Below, piece by piece: positions 31,843 to 41,739 of a stretch of DNA of 64,000 bases (the stretch's first letter is position 1; every line of letters begins with the position of its first letter). The notes under the pieces were generated by a model, which was not told where the DNA came from, made no database searches, and saw nothing but the letters and a program-made list of their open reading frames with translations. The position numbers were made by a program, and so were the translations under genes. Source of the DNA: Thamnaconus septentrionalis (lineage: Eukaryota; Chordata; Actinopteri; Tetraodontiformes; Monacanthidae); NCBI GenBank assembly GCA_009823395.1, contig CM020510.1, positions 5,062,773 through 5,126,772 on the forward strand. The letters run 5' to 3'.

Positions 31843-32074
31843 ACAGGACACAAAAATACCCCAAAGCAAGTTTTTCTTTCTTTTAAGAATGTTTTAGAGA
31901 CTCGCAGTTATTTCTAAGAATTGTATTGTCGGAAGAGTCCAATAGATGGGTCTAAAAAAAAACAAAAAAAAAACATGATCAGAATTGAGAACTTTCTGAC
32001 TGACATGCAGCCGCCACAAAAAGAGTTTTGAGAAAGACTGAGGAACAAATTAAACTGAAGCGTTTTCATTTATG
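31843..32074. other. Non-coding stretch with no gene
   Basis: A-runs at 31954-31974, otherwise unique. Nothing recognised. Confidence 0.5.
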
Positions 32075-32310
32075 TAATTAAAAGTCTCTGCGACTTTATG
32101 ATGCCGCTGCACAAAGGGAAAAGCTAATGAGCGCTTTCATTAATTACAGCGATTCTTGAAATTATTTAATTTGCTAATTCTGTGTGTGTGTGGTAACAGA
32201 GAGAATGAGAAGGAATCTCCCCGTCTTAATTCAGCTCCAATGGGGCGGACGAATGCGGTGCAACTCATTTGAAATGTTGCATCACTCAAGTCAAGCGTTC
32301 CCTAAACATT
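32075..32310. promoter_or_regulatory. Candidate conserved non-coding element
   Basis: CTTTATGATGCCGCTGCACA, GCTAATGAGCGC, the palindromic homeodomain site ATTAATTA at 32139-32146, TTATTTAATTTGCTAATTC, a short (GT)n, then CGTCTTAATTCAGCTCC and CTCATTTGAAATG. High density of TAAT/ATTA cores with intervening mixed sequence. It resembles known developmental enhancers in texture. Confidence 0.45.
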
Positions 32311-32834
32311 CACCCCAGAAAAAAGCACGACGCGCCGTACAAATGACTGTTGGTGGTTTTTGATGGGACAAGTTTTGCTCAGTTTAAAGTTTTCAGCAGC
32401 CTCGACCTGCCTTCCCTCGTCTCCACTGACACTTCTGTTTGTCTTCTCACACTTCTTTTGTTCCTGAGTTCCAAATTGGCGACAGCAATTTTGTGAATAA
32501 ATGCACCATTACAATCATCTCATTGCGACACCGTCGTCCTTGTCAGTCGGGAGAGAAAACAAACAAAGCAAAAAAAGACGCCCGGCCGGGATGTAAATCA
32601 AAAGCAGCTCCACAAATCCACTGCAACGGTTGCAGTGGGGAGATCTGATTTTCCCTCTGTCACCTAATGACTGTTGAGATTCGCAGGTTGGTGTTGTTGT
32701 TTCTTTCTTTTCCCACATTTGCATGAAAAAGTTGTGCAACATTTTTATATATTTATTTATTTATTTTCTGAAGTCTGAAACAGCGGCAGCCGTCTTCCTA
32801 CCCCTGCGCGCCCCTTATCCCCACACCTGCCGCC
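32311..32834. other. Non-coding stretch with no gene
   Basis: Unique with a TATTTATTTATTTATTTTC patch at about 32748-32767. No exon is recognised. Confidence 0.45.
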
Positions 32835-33110
32835 GCATCTTGATCTCACTTGGGAGGTTGTCACCGCGCGTCTTATTAGCAGGGAGAGACGCGTCGCCGA
32901 GCCAGGTCGGTATTGTTTTTCCGTGTAATGAGGAGGCTTTAACGAGAATTCCATTGCGCGGCAGATGACGGCGACGATGAGGGCGTGTGTGGCTTGAAAC
33001 GCGCGGCACAGTTGCTCTATTTTGGCTGAAATCAGGCCACTAATGTAGCTGTAATATAGTTTTATCATACAGACAGCGAGGCCCCAGAGGTTGTGTAATT
33101 TGGTAGAAAG
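32835..33110. promoter_or_regulatory. Candidate conserved non-coding element (strong texture)
   Basis: 275 bp of repeat-free, moderately CpG-containing sequence. Features include GCGTCTTATTAGCAGGG, CGTGTAATGAGGAGGC, CGAGAATTCCATTGCGCGGC, GGCTGAAATCAGGCC, CACTAATGTAGCTG and AGTTTTATCATACAGAC. Overlapping frames on the minus strand (to 135 codons) have no domain. The block ends abruptly at a G-rich tract. Confidence 0.45.
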
Positions 33111-33115
33111 TGCGT

Positions 33116-33151
33116 GGGGTGGGTGGGGGGGTGGGGGTTGGGGGTTGGGGG
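33116..33151 (+). repeat. G-rich minisatellite-like tract, G-quadruplex-prone
   Basis: Six G-runs of 3-7 with 1-2 nt T loops; the right part is three TTGGGGG-type units. A strong G-quadruplex candidate on the plus strand, directly beside a candidate regulatory block. Confidence 0.75.
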
Positions 33152-33696
33152 TGCGAGTGAGCAAAACAAAAACAAATTAGCGGCAAAAGCGATTACGCCG
33201 GCCTTATTTCTTTATTTCCTCCGATTCGATTGTTTACTTATTAACACACATTACAGCCTCATCCCAGTTGCATGTGCGCACACTCAGTTCTTTGCTTCAT
33301 TACCGATGCCAACGCTCAAAACGAGGAACATCATTAGAGTCCGTTGCAAACGGGAGGGAGGGGGGGGGGACGCTAACTAAAAACCTCCACAAAGAATTGG
33401 TCGGGCGCCAGCGTTTTCTGCGGCCCGTCGCAGTTCCTCCAGTCGGGCGACAATGTGTTAACACACATAGACACAAGAGGTAGTACAAGCGGAGCGTCTG
33501 CTGACAACCTACAGAGGAGCATTCATTATGCAAGCGCGGCAGCCATCGGATGGCGGGAAGCGGCGAAGGCGGGGACGGTTTTCGGCGGGTCCCCACTGTA
33601 ATCTGCCGGCGGATGGCAGCGGTGACAGAATGAGTTTTCTCCCCATTGAGTAGCGCGACGGGCTCTTTGTGTCTTTTTGATTTCCACCCTTTTCAG
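33152..33696. other. Unique non-coding stretch with no gene
   Basis: AAATTAGCGGCAAAAGCGATT near 33175 and GATTGTTTACTTATTAAC (FOX-like TGTTTAC) near 33227. G-run at 33360-33369. The remainder is CpG-containing unique DNA. No supported exon. Confidence 0.4.
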
Positions 33697-33787
33697 ATGA
33701 TGCGCAGGGAGGCGAAGGATCCCCTTTGTGTCAAGCCGTGCGACTTAAAAGCGGCGTCGCAATCGGGACGCGTTAGGATTGTTGCGA
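33697..33787 (+). other. Weak candidate exon (91 nt)
   Basis: A pyrimidine-rich stretch with CACCCTTTTCAG precedes 91 nt that are open in one frame reading MMRREAKDPLCVKPCDLKAA and onward, followed by the donor-like GCGA/GTGAGA. I recognise no family and the length is not a multiple of three. The match to splice consensus may be chance. It abuts a (GA)n microsatellite. Confidence 0.12.
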
Positions 33788-33795
33788 GTGAGATG

Positions 33796-33796
<1 letters not shown>

Positions 33797-33849
<53 letters not shown>

Positions 33850-33858
33850 GAGGGAGGA
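33797..33858. repeat. (GA)n microsatellite
   Basis: About 22 perfect GA units followed by GGGAGAGAGAGAGAGG. Polypurine on the plus strand. The Ser-Leu and Arg-Glu open frames crossing it are artefacts. Confidence 0.95.
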
Positions 33859-34539
33859 GGGATGAGTGCACAATGCACACAAAACTGCCTGGATCCTTGT
33901 TTTTTGTTGTTTTTTTTTCCCTGTGATGGCGTGCACAAACAACGCCGCTTGAGATAGAGAGAAAGAGAGCAAAATGAAAAAAAAAAAAGAACATGGATGA
34001 TGCAGCCAAGTTTGTTGACAGTTTGTTGAGAACGGTGAAGACGGAGCGAGAAAATGACAAGATCATTTTTTTCCTCGCCGAGTTTGCACACGGCGGCTGC
34101 ACACAAACAACATCTTCCCTCAGACGCTGGCCCTAAAAAGTCGGTTTGAAAGTGAAACTAACTTGTTTATGGAGAAGTGTGCGGGAACTGGCAGCCGCGG
34201 CCTTCGGCCCCTCGGGTGTCAACACGCAGCCGGTGCCCTCTCGGTCTGGGGCGAACAAGCGGTCGCGCGATGCTCCGATGTAATCACTCATCCCACAGGT
34301 CGAACCTGACAATTGATAAATAGATAAATAAATAATGCAGAAATACATCCGCCTGGACGAAGTTTGCGGTTACAGCCTTGGACGCTTGGCAAAAGAGTTG
34401 GGGAACCAACATAACCCAGGATGGACTTCTGGCAATTTCTGGCGGATTCATTTTTGAAAACACGGGCAAATTGGATTTTGAATAAAACAGGGCCTTTGAG
34501 GTTTTGAAATTATTTTTTTTTTTACCTTAATGGGCTTTT
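33859..34539. other. Non-coding stretch with no gene
   Basis: T-run at 33910-33918, A-run at 33977-33988, and a GATAAATAGATAAATAAATAA patch near 34315. CpG-containing unique DNA at 34180-34280. No gene. Confidence 0.45.
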
Positions 34540-34800
34540 AGTTGAGACTAAAGGCGGATGCGGAGCAGATGTTTGTGGTGCCGTTTGACTGCTCAAGGAG
34601 GCTTAATTGGCCGTTTGTAGTCCGAGGGATGATTCCGAGACGGTTCGCGCCGCTGCCAAATGCTGGAGATAAAGGAAAAGGATAGGCGTCACTCGTTAGC
34701 TGGTGCGCGCTCCTTTCTCCAGACCCCGCTAAACTTATGCAAATTTAATTAGTAAATCGCCTAGTGTTTGTCAAGTACGAAGCCTGCGGAGTCGAATCAA
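34540..34800. promoter_or_regulatory. Candidate conserved element with octamer-homeodomain composite
   Basis: The exact octamer ATGCAAAT at 34737-34744 runs straight into TTAATTAG (34745-34752), a POU site abutting a homeodomain site. Upstream are GGAGGCTTAATTGGCCG and GGATGATTCCGAGACGG. Downstream is GTAAATCGCCTAG. The block is unique. Octamer/homeodomain composites of this kind are typical of neural and pluripotency enhancers. Confidence 0.5.
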
Positions 34801-35144
34801 GGCCGGAACCATTAGTTCTTAGAACCAGCGGGACTCTCTTTGAGATCACAGGCTACATTAAGAGGCGGGGAAGAGAAAAGGATGGTTTCACAACATCCAA
34901 CCAATTTCCTCCACTTGAGTTTGTCTATTTTTCACCTTGATTTTCCTTTTATTGGTTCCCCTTCCACTGGTGGGCAACAGGAAAAACAAGGCTACATTTT
35001 ACTCTGCAGAATAATCGTGTCTCCTCTAATCTCTAAGGTACTTTCTTTGCATGACAGTGTTTTAATAACCAAACACAAAGAGCAGAAATGCCTTTTCCCC
35101 CCCTTAATTGCATTAGCAACTGAACTCATCCAGGAGATCAATTG
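34801..35144. other. Unique non-coding stretch with no gene
   Basis: Nothing recognised. A C-run at 35096-35104 precedes TTAATTGCATTAGCAAC, another homeodomain-rich string. Confidence 0.45.
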
Positions 35145-35200
35145 AATTATTATCATTATTATTATTATTATTAATATTATTATTATTATTATTATTTTAT
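35145..35200. repeat. (ATT)n trinucleotide repeat
   Basis: About 17 ATT units with single interruptions (ATC near 35153, AAT near 35173). Confidence 0.95.
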
Positions 35201-36013
35201 TTCATTTTTTTATTATAAGTCTCATGTTTAGAGCAAACAACGAGCATTTCTGCATTTAAAACATCCTAGCGATCCAAACCGTGATCCAGAGGGAAACCAG
35301 GAGCATCGGTAGTTTGGGAAACGAATCAGAAACCAAGTGGCAATATGAGGCACACGACCGGAGTGAAGCATCAAGTGAGCAAAAAGACAGATTCAGATTG
35401 GAGGGAAAAAATGAGGCCACTGAAAATATTTTATGTGGCACTCAATCATAAGTTTGATATGAAAATGTTCCAGACATTTGCTTGGGGATATTCTCCCAAA
35501 CTGGACCCCTTTGAACTTCTGTCAGTTTCATCTAAGATCAATAACCTTCTAGCTGGGAGGGGAGGGGAAATCCACCAAAGATATGATAATTAATCTTTAG
35601 AGGGACAAATCTTTGCACCGTGTTTCATGAAAATTCAACCGGGGGGATGTTATACTTAAAAAAAATAAAAAAAGAATGAAAGCAACTGCCAAGCTCCTGG
35701 TGGCAGAGGAAGAGGAAGTCAGGGGGCTTCATCCTGGTCCAAACACAAATGTTGCTGATTGCAGTGTCCATCCAGTAGATTATGCATTTGATGCCGGATC
35801 AAAGCGAGAGAAGAATCCATAACCCAGCTGGGATCAGCAGTGAGAACCGACTGGCATCAGTGAACTTAAAGGTCTGAACAAGGATGATGCTGCAAAATAT
35901 ACAGACAGATTTTTAGCACTCAAAATATTATTATTTAACCTTTCAAATGAAAACCCATCAACTCTTAGCATTCAGATTAGTGCCCAACCTGAATGATCAT
36001 ACTTTGACATTTG
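35201..36013. other. Unique non-coding stretch with no gene
   Basis: A run of A/T at 35657-35675. Short open frames at 35256-35441 and 35345-35593 have no domain. No element is recognised, though the even composition of 35340-35600 could hide an old repeat. Confidence 0.45.
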
Positions 36014-36080
36014 GGTAACCCCAACCGCAACTCCCAACACCAACCCTAAGCCTAACCTAGCCAGAACCTTAACCCTAAAG
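36014..36080. repeat. Degenerate telomere-like CCTAA/CCCAA repeat
   Basis: Irregular units such as AACCCCAACC, ACCAACCCTAAGCCTAACC and CTTAACCCTAAAG resemble the vertebrate telomere hexamer CCCTAA but with many substitutions. A second trace is CTAACCCTAACCC at 46017-46029. Interstitial telomere-like patches are common in fish, and these are too short to imply a chromosome fusion. Confidence 0.55.
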
Positions 36081-36377
36081 CAAAGTTAAGGCAGCTTTCA
36101 TTGTTATCATACATGGATGGAAATTTACTACAAAATTGCAAGATCACAGGATGTCCTGGGTCACTGGCTGTGAGCGCGGTTCAGTGCTGACGTAAATGCC
36201 GAACATATTTTTGATGGCAAATGGGAATCACAAGTAAACTGTACACACAAAGAATCTCTGCGAACTATCTCAGTATTTTGGTGCAAATTCCTGTGACTGT
36301 TTTTACCTGAACAAAGTATATATTTGACCCTCCTTCGACTGTTTTTTGTTTCATTTGCCTTCTCTGTCTTGTTGCAG
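36081..36377. other. Unique non-coding stretch
   Basis: No gene is recognised. The right end (36325-36377) is T/C-rich and ends in CTTGTTGCAG, which could serve as a splice acceptor for the weak candidate exon next to it. Confidence 0.4.
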
Positions 36378-36594
36378 TATTCATCCATCTTTCCATGCAT
36401 CCCTTTCGCCAACTATCCTCCCTCTGCTCACGTCCAAACCCTCTCAACCCCCCGCTCCCTGGCTGATACGCTCACCCCTAATCCCCTCAATCCTGCCGAG
36501 TCCTGGAGAAAATCTCAGCATCTTCAACCCTGCTGCCTCCAGCTCTGCCTCTTGTCACACTGGTGCCACTGCAATCTCTAAACCAAACATGGTT
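36378..36594 (+). other. Weak candidate exon (217 nt), Ser/Pro-rich
   Basis: Bounded by the acceptor-like CTTGTTGCAG and the donor-like GGTT/GTGAGT. It lies inside a 141-codon plus-strand frame (36346-36771) that is also open beyond both borders. The peptide is Ser-, Pro- and Leu-rich because the plus strand is C/T-rich, and I recognise no domain. Composition alone could keep it open. Confidence 0.12.
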
Positions 36595-36884
36595 GTGAGT
36601 CACCGCGGCCTTGTCGACTTACCCTTTAACTCTTCCTCCACTCTATCCTGCCTGCACTCTCTTGTCACCCATCTTGCACTCTCACTATTATTTCAGAAGT
36701 TTGACCCAGAGTATTTAAAATCACCTGCTATGGACAATTCCACTCCTTGCAACTTAATTCTCTCTGTCTAGTTTCTACTCGTTTTCACCCCTCCACCTTC
36801 CCCCAGCCCTGTTTTTTCCCTCCATCCCACATCACAGTGTCATCTGCAAACACTGGGTTTTGTAAAAGCTGCCTTATCTAAGTA
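36595..36884. other. C/T-rich non-coding stretch
   Basis: Continues the pyrimidine-rich bias with CCTCCACCTTCCCCCAGCCC near 36792. No further gene feature. Confidence 0.4.
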
Positions 36885-37140
36885 TTGTTTAATTTGACTT
36901 TGAGCGATGACTTCTCTCTATACATAGTGTTTTTTCATCATCGCTTTCATTAAAACTGCTCTGCCACTGTTAATCAAATGGAGACATAATTTAGTTTTAA
37001 TGCGATGATGCGGCTCCACGTTACTTTGAGGACATTTTTAATCTCAAAGTCACAAGTGTTTATTATTTCCGCCTGACACATTTATTGAAGCCGCTATAAT
37101 TGGGTCATGTTTCAAAGTTTGTAATATTATAAAGTGCCTG
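36885..37140. promoter_or_regulatory. Candidate conserved non-coding element
   Basis: CATCATCGCTTTCATTAAAAC, CTGTTAATCAAATGGAGAC (TTAATCA plus an E-box-like CAAATGG), ATAATTTAGTTTTAATGCG, CATTTTTAATCTCAAAG and CATTTATTGAAGCCGC. The right end has GTAATATTATAAAG. Repeat-free, flanked by a G-rich tract. It has strong homeodomain-core density. Confidence 0.45.
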
Positions 37141-37142
37141 GA

Positions 37143-37182
37143 GGGAGGGGGGTCGGGGTGGGGGTGGAGTGGGGGGGTGGGG
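37143..37182 (+). repeat. G-rich tract, G-quadruplex-prone
   Basis: Six G-runs of 3-7 in 40 bp with 1-3 nt loops, immediately after a candidate regulatory block, as at 33116. Confidence 0.7.
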
Positions 37183-37315
37183 ACGTTTGGAGAGATTCGC
37201 TAAAGCCTGACTGGCTCCAACTGCAGTATTTACATACATCCAAGACTTCTAATGCGACAGATTGCTGACAAATGATGATGTCGTTTCTATTTTACTAGAG
37301 ATTCAGACCGCGCAC
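37183..37315. other. Unique non-coding stretch
   Basis: Contains GCAGTATTTACATACATCC and CAAATGATGATGTCG. May be part of the preceding candidate element. No gene. Confidence 0.35.
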
Positions 37316-37346
37316 AGACACACACACACACACACACACACACACA
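37316..37346. repeat. (CA)n microsatellite
   Basis: About 15 CA units. Confidence 0.95.
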
Positions 37347-37676
37347 GCAATAATTACATTTTTGTTCATCCCTTATAATAAATCTACAAGCTTAAACCAG
37401 CATTTAAATCGATATCAAATCCTGCTTGCCGGGAAAATGTCAATGCTGACGTATCTGTTATATATAGTTCCCTGCATAAACTTTTGTGCGGCTCCGGTCC
37501 AATTGGTATGTCCCAAGCGTGTTTAGTGAGATGTGTTAACCTCAAAAACACAACAGTGATTCTGAGGTGTTGCTAAATTTGCCAAGTTTCATGTAAATGA
37601 ACTCCTGGGGGAATTTCGGGTATAGAACAGAGGATGATTATATTTAACTATGGAGGAGAGGGAGGGACTAACAAAA
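37347..37676. other. Unique AT-rich stretch with no gene
   Basis: AGCAATAATTACATTTTTG at about 37347 and CATTTAAATCGATATCAAATC near 37401 are homeodomain-like strings. TGTTATATATAG near 37457 is TATA-like but isolated. Confidence 0.4.
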
Positions 37677-37691
37677 ATATATATATAAATG

Positions 37692-37727
<36 letters not shown>

Positions 37728-37756
37728 CATGTATATATATATATATATACATATAT
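37677..37756. repeat. (TA)n microsatellite, interrupted
   Basis: TA alternation with ATG/CAT interruptions at about 37690, 37712 and 37728. The interruptions make the array partly palindromic (CATGTATATA/TATATACATG). Confidence 0.95.
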
Positions 37757-39299
37757 TCACACCTTCTCTGTGTTGTGCGCACACTCCCCCTGTCTGCTGT
37801 GTTTGTTTTATGGAATGTCACCGGCTGCCTTCCACCGCATGCCTGAACCAGGACTTCAGACGTGTTGCCGTTTGTTCCTTCGTCGCTGATGCGCAACCAG
37901 GACGGAAGTAATTGAATCCCAGTTTAGCGCAGCGGTGACGGCGGCTTTCAGGGACATTAAGGGGAAGTAAAACATAAGTCAGTACAAACGCAGAGGCGCA
38001 GGCGACCTGAAATAGCACGTCGTCAGCAGCGCCTTATCTGTGCCTGGCATCTTGGGATGTGGGGACTCGCTGGTGTTTGGTTGCAAACATGAGGAGGGAA
38101 CAGAAGGTGCATGTGTTATTATTAATCCCACTTTTTATTTCTACTTGTTTACAGGGTTTGTTTTTTTTCTGCCTCCTCTCTCATTTTTTGGAAGAAAACT
38201 GCAAACCTGTTTGCTGTAAAATGTAGTTTTTAGCCCGGAAACTGCTGCCAATGTTTTTGCAGCTTGTGCGGCTGCCTTTGAACGCTGCAGCAGTCACCTC
38301 AGCTGTTTTCAAACACGCTAGCAAGCGGAGGCCTGCTGCGGTAATCAAAAGCTGTGTGACCCAGTTGTCTCAAGCTGTTTAATATGTCACTTAAATATCT
38401 GAAGGTGTGAAGATGAACAACAACAACAAAAATCTCCATCTTCATCTTCAGTCTTTGCAGTTGCTGTGCCACAAATTGAGGTTGCGTCCCACGAAATGAA
38501 ACTTGATGAACCCTCCCCAAACATCTTCTGAGAACAGACCACCGTGGCATAAACTCACAGTTACAATCTTAGGGGATTACAAACAAGAGCTTGATGTGAT
38601 GGGACTTTTGTCTAAAATGATGCTTGATGCCGATTTATCTCCAGCTGTATCATTATCCCTCAATTATTAATTTGTGTTTCATTGTATTTGAGCAAGCAAT
38701 GAAAAAAAAACAACATATATATGCAGTTATTCCTATCAGGATTGTTTGCTTTACTTTCTTTTCACATGGTTCACGACAGACCACTCCTGGCTGCTCAGGT
38801 ACCATCAGAGATTATCTTTTGGCCCAGACCAAAATCTTTGTAATATAAATAAACGCTGCTTGCTATTTTTAAGCCTTTATTTAGGTTGTGCCACTCGTTC
38901 CCGGCCTAATAAAGGATTACCGTTGTGGACAGAAGCCGCCTTTCGGGGCGAGTGTGAGGGTTTTTCTCACGCCTTTTCTTCTGGGCTCCTGCTCACATCC
39001 CTCCTGCTTGGAAGCTCCAGAGGAGCAGATGGCTTGGCATCACCCCGGCAGCCCAGTGTCAGCCTGCCTCCTCGGTTTGTCATTCGATCCAAGACTAGCT
39101 GTTAGCCCCGAATAAACACAGAAAGTGGCACACCAAAATTAGACACGAACAATTTCGAGGGCAGCTATTGAACCGGAGTACGAGAGAGCCACAAAGAGCC
39201 GCCTCGATCTGGGGAACAGCTTCACACGGCAGGACGTCTCTCCCCCCAGGGGGGGCGGGGGGCGGGAACCATTCAAATGTGAGGAAATAATGATGAAAA
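37757..39299. other. Unique non-coding stretch with no gene
   Basis: T-runs at 38160-38169, A-run at 38702-38710, a G-run cluster GGGGGGCGGGGGGCGGG at 39250-39266. Open frames are short and domain-free. No transposon is recognised. Confidence 0.4.
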
Positions 39300-39440
39300 A
39301 AACATTCTCTGCGCGAGCCGCGTCTATTTTAAATCAATCTGCAGGTCGGCTCAGGCTGTGCGCTGCCTATCCTCTGGAGCAATTCCTCTTAGTTTACAGA
39401 CGATTGTTGAAATAAATGCAGCCGCCCGGCCGTCCGCTTT
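39300..39440. promoter_or_regulatory. Candidate conserved non-coding element
   Basis: CGCGTCTATTTTAAATCAATC, CTATCCTCTGGAGCAATTCC, TTAGTTTACAGACGATTGTTG and AAATAAATGCAGCCGCC. It includes a CTATTTTAAA MEF2-like core near 39325 and an ATTGTT SOX-like core near 39402. Unique sequence. Confidence 0.35.
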
Positions 39441-39917
39441 CTGAGGCTGTTTACTTTCCCCAGCCTCCAAGTTTAACACGTCGTTCCTCTCTGTCCTCTC
39501 ACGGCGCCAACATTAACTGTGTTTACTCCCCAGTCCTCCCGTAGGAAGAAAAAAAGAGAAGAAAAAAGATGAAAAAGAATCAAACCCACATAAGAGAGTT
39601 GGCAGACGGCTGATTCAGTGTCCCTCCGTCAAACCTGCGTGTGGCGCTAATGAAGACTTTATGTTCCAGCACACACTGTGTTCGCAGACAGGAGTCATTA
39701 TCCCCAACGCCCCATGTCTCCCAAAAAGCTTTACACACTCATTCTGTGTGCTTTGACTCGAATTCTAACCGCAGAGCTCCAATTTGTTGGGTTGGTTGTC
39801 AGACCCCATCAATCCTTCCCTGTTTGAGGTTGGTGAGTGTTGACGCTGAAGCCGCTGGCGATCCTCGCACGTTTTCATGCTTCCCAGCGTCCATCCAACA
39901 TTGTTTAAGTAGGAAAC
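39441..39917. other. Unique non-coding stretch with no gene
   Basis: A-rich 39546-39580, otherwise unique, with AACATTAACTGTGTTTAC near 39509. No exon. Confidence 0.45.
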
Positions 39918-40330
39918 TGTCATGGTTGGTGTGAGAGGTAGGACTCACTGTTGCAGGTGGAAGCCATTTATTTCAAAAAACATCAAACTTAGAATGCCCT
40001 TCAGGAGCAAACGGTTCTTAAACCAAAAGAGGCCCCCCAAAAAAAAAAAACAGAAACCATTTCACAATGATTGATGACAACGTACAACAATGGCCAGACA
40101 CACAAAGGTAGACAAGGACTATTTATACAAGAGGGACACAGGTGAGAAAAATCAGAGTCGAGGCAGAAGACGAGTCACAGGTGACAATCATACACAGATG
40201 GACAACCAAGACAGGGAGGGAAACTGGAGACAACTTGAGGGAAGATAAAAGTTTCAAAATAAATCAGGAAGTAAGCAAATAAGGTATAATAGCAGGAAAC
40301 TGGTTTCCGCGTTTGGTTACACGAAGCAAC
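39918..40330. mobile_element. Probable degraded teleost interspersed repeat
   Basis: Composition shifts to A/G-rich on the plus strand. Strings such as GAGGTAGGACTCACTG, CCATTTATTTCAAAAAAC, GACTATTTATACAAGAGGG, GACACAGGTGAG and AGACAGGGAGGGAAACTGG resemble in order a long non-autonomous element common in teleosts. There is no coding capacity and no clear terminal repeats, so the class (DNA transposon or LTR-derived) is left open. Confidence 0.4.
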
Positions 40331-40439
40331 AGCAGTGAAAGAAAGACTTACTTACTGTCTTCATTTGCTTTTTTCTCTTGGTCCTTTTGCTCCAACTTCC
40401 TTCTTTCCTCTGAAGACACTGGCACTTTGAAAAATTCAA
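40331..40439. other. Unique non-coding stretch
   Basis: T/C-rich, no gene or element. Confidence 0.5.
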
Positions 40440-40640
40440 CTGTAAATGATGTCTATGCGTACATTTTAAAATAGATTTTTTAGTAATTCAGAGCTGAAAT
40501 TACAGCCGTGTTGCTGCTTTTGAAGGTTACCTTTTAATACGAGGTCATTATCTTTGGGGGGGAAGAGGAGAAAGTTTTTAAAAATCCATTAATCGCTTTG
40601 AAATGACTCGGATAGTAATTCTACGCAAATGACACAAAAT
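40440..40640. promoter_or_regulatory. Candidate conserved non-coding element
   Basis: ATGTCTATGCGTACATTTTAA, TAGTAATTCAGAGCTGAAATT, CAGCCGTGTTGCTGC, then CCTTTTAATACGAGGTCATT and ATCCATTAATCGCTTTG. AGGTCA is a nuclear-receptor half-site. Only a short G-run breaks the complexity. Confidence 0.35.
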
Positions 40641-41138
40641 ATTTTCAAGTTTAATCAGGCCGACCACATGCCTGGCTCAAGGGCAAAAAATCGAAATGGC
40701 AAGAAAACGAGAAAATGTTGAGAACAAGACCTAGTGAGGGGAAATTCCACATGTGGATGATCTCTGCTGCAGAGACCTGGAGGTCCGTGGCCCCCTCAAT
40801 CCATCGTCGCCTGCTGCAAACACAGCCTCGGCCTTACTTACTTATTTATTTATTTATTTATTTATTCTTCCTGTGCTGACTTTCTGCTACAGACATTCAG
40901 GTTCAGTGGGAAGAATTTGGCTACCTGGCTGCGAAAAGCTGGAAGATGGCAACCGTGTCGCCTGCAGCTCCTCGCCCAACGTCTGGCTGCGGCTGCTGCC
41001 TGATGATCCCTGCTGTCAAAACCAATAAACAAGCATCCACAGCAGGAAGGGAAAAAAAAGAAATAAATAAATAAGCAGACTGACTTCCAGAGTGCTGTTC
41101 CTCCGGTGCTCAGCCTGCTCCATATTTTTCACTGAGGG
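40641..41138. other. Non-coding stretch with (TTTA)n
   Basis: A TTTA tetranucleotide array of about 8 units lies at 40836-40867, and an A-rich AAATAAATAAATAAG patch at 41060-41074. No gene. Confidence 0.55.
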
Positions 41139-41178
41139 CTTTTATCGGACTGAACTGCCTCCTTCAGTCCGATAAAAG
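41139..41178. repeat. Perfect 16-bp inverted repeat (hairpin, 8-nt loop)
   Basis: The left arm CTTTTATCGGACTGAA (41139-41154) and right arm TTCAGTCCGATAAAAG (41163-41178) are exact reverse complements around CTGCCTCC. As RNA three more pairs (G-U, G-C, G-C) could extend the stem below. The right arm is followed by a second copy of GTCCGAT. It is too short for a typical pre-miRNA, lacks a T-run that would suggest Pol III termination, and has no flanking duplication. This is the longest perfect palindrome with a short loop that I found outside the microsatellites. Confidence 0.9.
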
Positions 41179-41739
41179 TCCGATGAATTGCCAGAACAGA
41201 CATTTAAATGCGAGTCTTCACAATTCTGATTCCTGGGAGGCAATTGGAATAATGTGACGGGACGGAACTCAGAGGTACGGCTGCACAAATGTGTGTCGTT
41301 AGCCGCCGTGCTTTTCTCATTTAGCCGTGCTAATAGCTGACACCGACACTTTCTGCAAAGCATACACATTTCCCAGCAGCAGCTCACCCATTTCATATAT
41401 TCTTCTAACTACTTTTTTTTTTTTTTTTTATAGATATAGTTTATGTCTTTCACAGTGTTAATCGAGTCCAAATGCTAAGTTGGACTCTGAAGGGGCGTGA
41501 ACAACACCCCCCCAACCTCGGAAGCAAACATGTTTGTGTTGTTTTTTTCTTCCCCGATCGTGTGACAACATTATCAGAAGGATCCCGACAGGGAGGCTGT
41601 GTTTTATTAAAGATTAAAGTTGCTTGTTGTGTACCCTGAAAACACAAGAGTTGCTTCAGAGGGAAACCTCGCGAGATGCCGCGTCGTGGAAACATCACAA
41701 ACAAGAGATGAGAGGAATCAACGCAGGGAATTGCCAAAC
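41179..41739. other. Unique non-coding stretch with T-run
   Basis: 41270-41345 is unique with GTTAGCCGCCGTGC and CATTTAGCCGTGCTAATAGC, which share an imperfect TTAGCCG(CC)GTGCT motif 36 bp apart. T-run 41412-41429. No gene. Confidence 0.4.

Noticed and set aside
41139..41178. Hairpin as a microRNA precursor
   Set aside because: The stem is only 16 bp (19 with a G-U pair) and unpaired below; pre-miRNA stems are about 22 bp or longer. Kept as a structural finding only.
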